Below the pieces are notes generated by a model, which was given only the letters and a program-made list of their open reading frames with translations, was not told where the DNA came from and searched no databases. Below, one piece after another: positions 58,167 to 64,000 of a stretch of 64,000 nt of DNA. The DNA lies in assembly GCF_002934665.1 (NCBI RefSeq), contig NZ_NIRS01000001.1:868001-932000 (forward strand). Direction: 5' to 3'. A program made the position numbers and the translations under genes. The DNA comes from Pseudomonas laurylsulfatiphila (GTDB taxonomy: Bacteria > Pseudomonadota > Gammaproteobacteria > Pseudomonadales > Pseudomonadaceae). Each line of letters starts with the position of its first letter. Positions within the stretch are counted from its first letter, which is position 1.

Positions 58167-58979
58167 ATGAAGATCGTCTCCTTCAACATCAACGGGCTGC
58201 GCGCCCGTCCCCATCAGCTGGCGGCGCTGATCGAAAAGCACCAGCCCGATGTGATCGGCTTGCAGGAAACCAAGGTCCACGATGAACAGTTCCCGCTGGC
58301 CGAGGTGCAGGCGCTGGGCTACCACGTGTATTTCCACGGGCAAAAAGGCCATTACGGCGTCGCCCTGCTCTCGCGCCAGGAACCGCTGGCCCTGCATAAA
58401 GGTTTTGCCACCGACGAAGAAGATGCTCAGCGGCGTTTCATCTGGGGCACCTTCGCCGACGCCAACGGTGTGCCGGTCACCATCATGAACGGTTATTTCC
58501 CACAGGGCGAAAGCCGCGACCACCCGACCAAATTCCCGGCCAAGGAGCGTTTCTACGGCGACTTGCAGCAATTGCTGGAAAGCCAGTTCAAGAACGACCA
58601 GCCGCTGGTGGTGATGGGCGATGTGAACATTTCCCCGGAAGACTGCGACATCGGCATCGGCCCGGACAACATGAAGCGCTGGCTGAAGACCGGCAAATGC
58701 AGCTTCCTGCCTGAAGAGCGCGAGTGGATGGCCCGCCTGAAGAACTGGGGCCTGGTCGACAGTTTCCGTCACCTGAACCCGGACGTGACCGACACCTTCA
58801 GCTGGTTCGACTACCGCAGCCGTGGCTTCGAAGACGAACCCAAGCGAGGCCTGCGCATCGACCTGATCCTCGCCTCCCACGGCTTGCTGCCGCGGGTGAA
58901 GGCCGCAGGTGTGGACTACGAACTGCGCGGCATGGAAAAACCTTCGGACCATGCGCCGATCTGGCTTGAGTTGAGCTGA
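58167..58979 (+). CDS. xthA: Exodeoxyribonuclease III
   Basis: A 270-residue AP endonuclease/3'-exonuclease of base-excision repair. The endonuclease/exonuclease/phosphatase fold motifs are all visible: FNINGLRAR (residues 6-14), LQETKV with metal ligand E34, [22 protein letters not shown] (catalytic Asp/Asn), and SDHAPI with the catalytic His near 263. ATG 58167 gives the conserved MKIVSFNI start. The frame is open to 58128. Confidence 0.95.
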   Translation: MKIVSFNINGLRARPHQLAALIEKHQPDVIGLQETKVHDEQFPLAEVQALGYHVYFHGQKGHYGVALLSRQEPLALHKGFATDEEDAQRRFIWGTFADANGVPVTIMNGYFPQGESRDHPTKFPAKERFYGDLQQLLESQFKNDQPLVVMGDVNISPEDCDIGIGPDNMKRWLKTGKCSFLPEEREWMARLKNWGLVDSFRHLNPDVTDTFSWFDYRSRGFEDEPKRGLRIDLILASHGLLPRVKAAGVDYELRGMEKPSDHAPIWLELS

Positions 58980-59000
58980 TCCCTGACGGCTGCATCAATT

Positions 59001-59097
59001 CCCTGTGGGAGCGAGCCTGCTCGCGAAAGCGGTGTGTCATTCAACAATGATGTCGACTGATACGCCCTCTTCGCGAGCAGGCTCGCTCCCACATGGG
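59001..59097. repeat. Paired REP element, family B (copy B6)
   Basis: Inverted units (59001-59027 and 59070-59097), GTGGG variant, ends outward, 22 bp after xthA. Confidence 0.9.
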
Positions 59098-59168
59098 AAA
59101 GTGTCATTTTTTGGAAACCTTACTGACTTAATCTCCCGACACCTCCTTTGGCTATATAAGGTGCCGGC

Positions 59169-60509
59169 ATGACGCTGCGCGTGTTGTTCCTGTTGATGTT
59201 GTGCCTTGGCTTGCCACACCTGGCGGCTGCCGGCAATTTGCCGACATCCGGACAAGGCCCGGTGCTGCGCATTCAGGGCTCCAACACCATCGGCGCGGCC
59301 CTGGGCCCGGCGCTGGTCGAGGGCCTGCTGGGCGAACAGGGCCTGCGCAGGATTCACCGCGAAACCCTGACTACCGCCAACGAACTGCGCATCGTGGGTG
59401 AAACCGATCAGGGCAGCCGGGTTGTCGTTGAAGTCGCAGCCCACGGTTCGAGCACTGGTTTTGCCGCCCTGAAAACCGCCAATGCCGACCTCGCCGCCTC
59501 ATCGCGCCCGATCAAGGACAGCGAACGGGTGAGCCTTGAATCCCTGGGCGATCTGAAAAGCCCGGGGGCCGAACAAGTCATCGCCATCGATGGCCTGGCG
59601 ATCATCCTTCACCCGGACAATCCGCTGACTCAACTCGGCACCGAGCAACTGGCGCGCATTTTCAGTGGCGAAGTCAGAACCTGGGAAGACATCGGCGGCC
59701 GCCGCGGGCCGATTCATCTGTATGCGCGGGATGATCAGTCCGGTACCTACGACACCTTCAAGGAACTGGTCCTGAGTGATCGAGGGAAAAGTCTCAGTAG
59801 CACGGCGGAACGCTTTGAATCCAGTGAACAACTGTCCGACGCCGTGAGTGCAGACCCACAAGGCATTGGTTTTATCGGCCTGCCCTACGTGCGTCAGGCC
59901 AAAGCCGTGGCGATTGTCGATGGGCAATCACAAGCCATGCCGCCACTGAACAACCTGATTGCCACGGAAGACTATCCGCTGTCCCGTCGACTGTTTTTTT
60001 ATCTGCCGCCGAGCGCAAAGAACCCTTGGGCCGATGCACTGGTGGCGTTCGCCCAAAGCAGTGAAGGGCAAGCGATTGTCGCCGCCAACGGCTTCATCGC
60101 CCAGACCGTCCAGGCCATGAGCGTGACACCCAATGCGTTGATGCCCGAGGGCTATCAGGCCCTCAGCCGTCATGCGCAACGTTTGTCGGTCAACTTTCGT
60201 TTCGAAGAAGGCAGCGCAACGCTGGACAACAAGGCGCAACAAGACTTGTCCCGGGTACTCGACTATATAAAGCAGCACGACAAAACCAATGGCCAGGTAA
60301 CACTGGTGGGCTTTGGCGATGCCAAGAGCGACCCGGCGCGCGCCGATCTGTTGTCGAAACTGCGGGCCATGGCAGTGCGGCGGGAGTTGGTGAAAAGCGG
60401 TGTGGTGTTTCGCGAGATTCGCGGGTTTGGAGCGCAGATGCCGGTGGCGGCCAATAGCGCCGATGAGGGAAGGATCAAGAATCGGCGGGTTGAGGTTTGG
60501 GTGTATTGA
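59169..60509 (+). CDS. PstS-like substrate-binding domain fused to OmpA domain
   Basis: A 446-residue exported hybrid protein. Residues 1-21 are a signal peptide (ending LAAAG). Residues about 30-320 are a PstS-type phosphate-binding-like domain (GSNTIGAALGPALVEGLL, ASSRPIKDSE, GEVRTWEDIGG, RDDQSGTYDTFKELVL). Residues about 335-446 are an OmpA/peptidoglycan-binding domain (VNFRFEEGSATLDNKAQQDL, ending NRRVEVWVY). It probably stays attached to the cell wall in the periplasm. No pst genes are nearby, so a role in phosphate binding or sensing is only inferred. Confidence 0.85.
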   Translation: MTLRVLFLLMLCLGLPHLAAAGNLPTSGQGPVLRIQGSNTIGAALGPALVEGLLGEQGLRRIHRETLTTANELRIVGETDQGSRVVVEVAAHGSSTGFAALKTANADLAASSRPIKDSERVSLESLGDLKSPGAEQVIAIDGLAIILHPDNPLTQLGTEQLARIFSGEVRTWEDIGGRRGPIHLYARDDQSGTYDTFKELVLSDRGKSLSSTAERFESSEQLSDAVSADPQGIGFIGLPYVRQAKAVAIVDGQSQAMPPLNNLIATEDYPLSRRLFFYLPPSAKNPWADALVAFAQSSEGQAIVAANGFIAQTVQAMSVTPNALMPEGYQALSRHAQRLSVNFRFEEGSATLDNKAQQDLSRVLDYIKQHDKTNGQVTLVGFGDAKSDPARADLLSKLRAMAVRRELVKSGVVFREIRGFGAQMPVAANSADEGRIKNRRVEVWVY

Positions 60510-60535
60510 AAGCGCTGCGGTGAATGTACGGACGC

Positions 60536-60629
60536 CTTCGCGAGCAGGCTCGCTCCCACAGTGGATCTTCAGTGAGCACACTATCTGTGACCACAGAGTT
60601 CCCTTGTGGGAGCGAGCCTGCTCGCGAAG
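60536..60629. repeat. Paired REP element, family B (copy B7)
   Basis: Inverted units (60536-60561 and 60603-60629), GTGGG variant, ends inward, between the convergent PstS-OmpA gene and acyl-CoA dehydrogenase gene. No other terminator is visible there. Confidence 0.9.
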
Positions 60630-60644
60630 AACGATGACGCGGTA

Positions 60645-61874
60645 TTACTGCCCGCTACGCATCATCTCTTTCGGCACATATTTGCCGATTTCGAATTTGC
60701 CGATCGCCGCACGGTGCACTTCGTCCGGACCGTCGGCCAGGCGCAGGGTGCGCTGCATCGCGTACATGTAGGCCAGCGGGAAATCGTTGGAAACCCCTGC
60801 CCCGCCATGGATCTGGATCGCCCGGTCGATCACCCGCAACGCAACGTTTGGCGCTACGACCTTGATTTGCGCGATCTCGCTACGGGCCACTTTGTTGCCA
60901 ACGGTGTCCATCATGTACGCCGCCTTCAGTGTCAGCAGGCGTGCCATGTCGATCTCCATCCGCGAATCGGCGATCTTGTCGACGTTACCCCCCAGCCGCG
61001 CCAGGGGCTTGCCGAAAGCCGTACGGCTCACCGAGCGCTTGCACATCAGTTCCAGTGCACGCTCGGCCATGCCGATCGAACGCATGCAGTGGTGAATCCG
61101 GCCCGGGCCAAGGCGACCTTGAGCGATTTCGAAGCCACGCCCTTCGCCCAGCAGGACGTTTTCGTACGGCACCCGGACGTTTTCAAACAGCACTTCGGCG
61201 TGACCATGGGGCGCATCGTCGTAACCGAACACCGGCAGCGGACGCACAATCTTCACGCCGGGGGTATCGACCGGCACCAGAATCATCGAGTGCTGGGCGT
61301 GGCGTGGTGCGTCCGGATTGCTCAGTCCCATGAAAATCAGGATTTTGCAGCGTGGGTCGCAAGCACCCGAGGTCCACCATTTCTTGCCGTTGATCACCCA
61401 CTCATCACCATCGCGCACCGCACGGGCGGCCATGTTGGTGGCGTCGGAGGATGCCACGTCCGGTTCGGTCATGGCGAATGCCGAGCGGATCTCGCCGCGC
61501 AGCAAGGGTTCGAGCCAGCGCTGCTTCTGTTCTTCGTTGGCATAACGCACCAGCACTTCCATGTTGCCGGTGTCCGGAGCCGAACAGTTGAACGGCTCTG
61601 GCCCCAGCAGCGAGCGGCCCATGATTTCCGCCAGCGGCGCGTATTCGAGGTTGGTCAGGCCGGCACCGAGTTCAGACTCAGGCAGAAACAAATTCCACAG
61701 CCCTTCAGCCTTGGCCTTGAGTTTGAGTTCTTCCATGATCGCGGTCGGCTGCCAGCGGTCGCCCTCGGCAACCTGGCGCTCGAACACGGCTTCGGCGGGA
61801 TAAACGTAGGTGTCCATGAACGCAGTCACGCGCTCACGCAGTTCCTGAACCTTTGGCGAATAAGCGAAATCCAT
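60645..61874 (-). CDS. Acyl-CoA dehydrogenase family protein
   Basis: A 409-residue FAD enzyme that oxidises acyl-CoA to enoyl-CoA. Typical stretches are [20 protein letters not shown] (about 153-172, FAD/substrate loop), [13 protein letters not shown] and the C-terminal [20 protein letters not shown] with catalytic-domain contacts. It resembles the group of larger dehydrogenases active on short- or branched-chain acyl-CoA; the substrate is not determinable. ATG 61874 gives [16 protein letters not shown]. It is divergent from a LysR gene that probably regulates it. Confidence 0.9.
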   Translation of the reverse strand: MDFAYSPKVQELRERVTAFMDTYVYPAEAVFERQVAEGDRWQPTAIMEELKLKAKAEGLWNLFLPESELGAGLTNLEYAPLAEIMGRSLLGPEPFNCSAPDTGNMEVLVRYANEEQKQRWLEPLLRGEIRSAFAMTEPDVASSDATNMAARAVRDGDEWVINGKKWWTSGACDPRCKILIFMGLSNPDAPRHAQHSMILVPVDTPGVKIVRPLPVFGYDDAPHGHAEVLFENVRVPYENVLLGEGRGFEIAQGRLGPGRIHHCMRSIGMAERALELMCKRSVSRTAFGKPLARLGGNVDKIADSRMEIDMARLLTLKAAYMMDTVGNKVARSEIAQIKVVAPNVALRVIDRAIQIHGGAGVSNDFPLAYMYAMQRTLRLADGPDEVHRAAIGKFEIGKYVPKEMMRSGQ

Positions 61875-61975
61875 GAGCAAGATACCTTCTTGGGGGAGGT
61901 TGTTTAGATCATGCAATCGATGCTAGAACAGCCATGAAAATTTACCTAGCCTATTCTCGGCGTGTATAAACATTC

Positions 61976-61999
61976 ATCACCGATATATGATCGGCTGAT
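61976..61999. promoter_or_regulatory. Palindromic site between divergent acyl-CoA dehydrogenase and LysR genes
   Basis: Inverted repeat ATCACCGAT (61976-61984) and ATCGGCTGAT (61990-61999), with a perfect 5-bp core CCGAT-N5-ATCGG. Its position suits a LysR-type operator acting on both genes. Confidence 0.55.
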
Positions 62000-62039
62000 C
62001 GTCAAGGTCAGCCCGCCCACACAATAAGAGAGCCGCGTA

Positions 62040-62969
62040 ATGAATCTGAGCAAGGTCGATCTCAACCTTTTCATCGTCTTCGACGCGATCTACACCGAAG
62101 CCAACCTGACCCGTGCCGGGCAGATTGTCGGCATCACCCAACCGGCGGTGTCGAACGCTCTGGCCCGCCTGCGCGAGACCTTCAACGACCCGCTGTTCGT
62201 ACGCACGGCCCAGGGCATGGTGCCGACGCCCATGGCGCAGAACATCATCGGCCCAGTGCGCAATGCGCTCTCACTGCTGCGCGTGTCGGTGCAGGAAAGC
62301 CGCATTTTCAACCCGCAGCAAGCGGTCAAGACCTATCGCATCAGCATGACCGACCTCACCGAAGCGGTGATCCTGCCGCCGCTGTTCCAGCGCCTGCGCC
62401 GCCTGGCGCCGACGGTGATCATCGAGAGTTTTCTGTCCAAACGCCGCGAGACCACCAAGGAGCTGGCGGCCGGCCGCCTGGACTTTGCAGTCGACGCGCC
62501 GCTCAACACCGACCCGCAGGTACGTCACGTCAAGTTGATGGAAGACCGCTACGTGTGCGCCATGCGCAAGGGGCATCCGCTGGCGGGCAAGGAAAAACTC
62601 ACACTGGATGATTACCTCAGCCTGACCCACATCCATATTTCCAGCCGTCGCAGCGGCCTCGGCTATGTCGACCTGGCGCTGGGCAAGATGGGCATCCAGC
62701 GCAAGATCGCCCTGCGTTCCCAGCATTACCTGATGGCCTCGCAGGTGTTGCAGCAGACGGACATGGTCATGACCGTGCCGGAACGCTTCGCCCGCCGCAA
62801 CGACCTGCACGCCTTTTATCTGCCGGTCAACGATGTGCCGCCGGTGGAAACCCACCTTTACTGGCACGAAAGCACTGACCAGGACCCGGCGAACCGCTGG
62901 ATGCGCGAGCAGATGATCGAGCTGTGCCAGCAGGTGACGGCGCAGGAGAAGAAGCTCGAGAAGGTGTAG
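62040..62969 (+). CDS. LysR-family transcriptional regulator
   Basis: A 309-residue LysR regulator. The HTH is at the N terminus: VDLNLFIVFDAIYTEANLTR, then AGQIVGITQPAVSNALARLR (about 25-44), with the rest a periplasmic-binding-like effector domain (about 90-300). The effector is unknown. The acyl-CoA dehydrogenase gene is divergent (165 bp between starts), suggesting it controls a fatty-acid or branched-chain degradation step. Confidence 0.93.
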   Translation: MNLSKVDLNLFIVFDAIYTEANLTRAGQIVGITQPAVSNALARLRETFNDPLFVRTAQGMVPTPMAQNIIGPVRNALSLLRVSVQESRIFNPQQAVKTYRISMTDLTEAVILPPLFQRLRRLAPTVIIESFLSKRRETTKELAAGRLDFAVDAPLNTDPQVRHVKLMEDRYVCAMRKGHPLAGKEKLTLDDYLSLTHIHISSRRSGLGYVDLALGKMGIQRKIALRSQHYLMASQVLQQTDMVMTVPERFARRNDLHAFYLPVNDVPPVETHLYWHESTDQDPANRWMREQMIELCQQVTAQEKKLEKV

Positions 62970-62990
62970 GACTTGATATCGCGGTGACTT

Positions 62991-63084
62991 CTTCGCGAGC
63001 AGGCTCGCTCCCACAATAGATATCCAGTGAACACAATATCCGTGTATTACAAAGATCCCCTGTGGGAGCGAGCCTGCTCGCGAT
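62991..63084. repeat. Paired REP element, family B (copy B8)
   Basis: Inverted units (62991-63015 and 63057-63084), GTGGG variant, ends inward, between the lysR and merR genes. The GTGGG end of the right unit lies just before the palindrome at 63118. Confidence 0.9.
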
Positions 63085-63117
63085 GAGGCCAGTAAATGCA
63101 ACGAAAACCCCTGCCCC

Positions 63118-63133
63118 TTGACGTAAACGTCAA
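63118..63133. promoter_or_regulatory. Palindrome upstream of the LiuR-like gene
   Basis: TTGACGTAAACGTCAA: perfect 7-bp arms (TTGACGT/ACGTCAA) around AA, 42 bp before the merR start codon. TTGACG could be the -35. The symmetry resembles operators reported for LiuR-type regulators, as I recall them. Confidence 0.62.
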
Positions 63134-63175
63134 CCTGCCATTAGCTTAGCGCCATGACCTTTTGCGAGCGCTTCC

Positions 63176-63577
63176 ATGAGCAGCCAGACCTACAGCATTT
63201 CCGACCTCGCCCGCGAGCTCGACATCACCACCCGCGCCATTCGCTTTTATGAAGAGCAAGGCCTGCTCAGCCCCGAGCGCCGTGGCCAGGAACGCATTTA
63301 CTCGCCCCGCGACAAAGTCAGCCTGAAGCTGATCCTGCGGGGCAAACGCATCGGTTTCTCGCTGGCTGAATGCCGCGAGCTGATCGAGCTCTACGACCCG
63401 TCCAGCGGTAACACCAAACAATTGCACAGCATGCTGGCGAAAATCAGCGAGCGCCGTGAGCAGCTTGAACAGCAGTTGCTGGACATCGAACAGATGAAAC
63501 TGGAGCTGGATACTGCCGAAGAGCGCTGCGTACAGGCGCTGGAGCAGACCCTCAAAAGCCAGGAATCGATTCAATAA
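63176..63577 (+). CDS. liuR: MerR-family regulator, LiuR-like
   Basis: A 133-residue MerR protein. The HTH reads YSISDLARELDITTRAIRFY (residues 6-25) with EEQGLLSPERRGQERIYSPR as wing, followed by a long dimerisation coil (about 80-125) and no metal-binding cysteines in the C-terminal tail. This short form and the HMG-CoA lyase gene that follows fit LiuR, regulator of leucine/isovalerate degradation. The assignment rests on length, the RAIRFYEEQG pattern and context. Confidence 0.78.
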   Translation: MSSQTYSISDLARELDITTRAIRFYEEQGLLSPERRGQERIYSPRDKVSLKLILRGKRIGFSLAECRELIELYDPSSGNTKQLHSMLAKISERREQLEQQLLDIEQMKLELDTAEERCVQALEQTLKSQESIQ

Positions 63578-63590
63578 ATCCACACCGCCC

Positions 63591-63693
63591 CCTGTAGGAG
63601 CGAGCCTGCTCGCGATGGTCGTTAACGATAACGCGTGTTTGCTGGATAAACGCGGTGCCTGAGAACCCATCGCGAACAGGCTCGCTCCTACAG
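63591..63693. repeat. Paired REP element, family B (copy B9)
   Basis: Inverted units (63591-63618 and 63666-63693) with the GTAGG variant in both, ends outward, between the liuR-like and HMG-CoA lyase genes. It lies within a likely transcription unit. Confidence 0.9.
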
Positions 63694-63727
63694 AGTTCTC
63701 CGAACAATCAGCACAGGTCGAAGCCCA

Positions 63728-64000
63728 TGTCCCTCCCCTCCCACGTACGCATTGTCGAAGTCGGCCCGCGCGACGGCCTGCAGAACGAAGCCCAACCCAT
63801 CAGTGTTGCCGACAAGGTGCAACTGGTCGATGCACTGACCGCAGCCGGACTCGGCTATATAGAAGTCGGCAGTTTCGTGTCGCCCAAGTGGGTGCCGCAG
63901 ATGGCCGGCTCCGCCGAGGTTTTCGCGCAGATCCAGCGCAAACCGGGTGTGGTCTATGGCGCGCTCGCTCCCAACCTGCGCGGTTTCGAAGATGCCCTCG
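63728..64000 (+). CDS. liuE: Hydroxymethylglutaryl-CoA lyase, N-terminal part (partial)
   Basis: The first 91 residues of HMG-CoA lyase, which cleaves HMG-CoA to acetyl-CoA and acetoacetate at the end of leucine degradation. The start MSLPSHVRIVEVGPRDGLQN includes the metal/substrate motif GPRDGLQNE (R15, D16). The next stretch, IEVGSFVSPKWVPQMAGSAE, is also typical. The gene runs off the window at 64000. It follows the LiuR-like gene on the same strand with a REP pair between them. Confidence 0.92.

Noticed and set aside
58981..63693. Recurrent short repeats that could suggest a CRISPR array
   Set aside because: The units are palindromic REP pairs dispersed singly between genes, with irregular spacing of hundreds of bases and no cas genes.

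Overview
The window is chromosomal DNA of a fluorescent-type Pseudomonas (P. fluorescens group). This rests on the gene order (trxB-aat-bpt-infA-clpA-clpS-cspD-icd/idh-nudix-mnmA-hflD-purB, then aceA and nuoA-N, as in other pseudomonads), the fused nuoCD, the paired dimeric and monomeric isocitrate dehydrogenases, roughly 60% GC codon use, and many paired REP elements of Pseudomonas type. It is gene-dense housekeeping DNA with two accessory-looking transport loci. I see no phage, insertion sequence, CRISPR array, tRNA or rRNA.

Layout. 1-4907: an N-degron degradation module (aat, bpt, clpS, clpA) around infA. 5131-9452: cspD and the divergent icd/idh pair. 9608-15033: NUDIX hydrolase, mnmA-hflD, purB, a ribosomal-oxygenase gene and a GNAT gene. 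15349-17900: an orphan mini-secretin and aceA. 18470-33406: the complete 13-gene complex I operon nuoA-nuoN. 33705-41856: a six-gene glycerol-type ABC importer (glpSTPQUV-like) divergent from a sigma-54 activator. 42004-46578: cysS, glnS, ppiB-lpxH. 46670-51506: a MarR-regulated tripartite EmrAB-OMF efflux operon. 51745-57140: tamA-tamB. 57219-60509: GNAT, xthA and a PstS-OmpA hybrid. 60645-64000: an acyl-CoA dehydrogenase with a divergent LysR gene, then a LiuR-like MerR gene and the start of an HMG-CoA lyase gene.

How the parts work together. Aat and Bpt add leucine or phenylalanine to protein N termini, ClpS recognises these and ClpA unfolds them for ClpP. Icd, Idh and AceA all act on isocitrate and so set the split between the TCA cycle and the glyoxylate shunt. 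NADH from central metabolism feeds complex I.

The most interesting sequence-level observations are: (1) the two ATPase subunits of the glycerol-type importer carry complementary defects (one lacks the H-switch histidine, the other the LSGGQ signature), predicting one canonical and one degenerate ATP site; (2) a near-consensus sigma-54 promoter and a cluster of TGAACA repeats between that importer and its activator; (3) two identical 12-bp palindromes in the marR-efflux promoter, one filling the -35/-10 spacer; (4) an orphan 250-residue mini-secretin; (5) a terminator-like hairpin inside the nuo operon; (6) two REP families whose paired arms always share the same variant.
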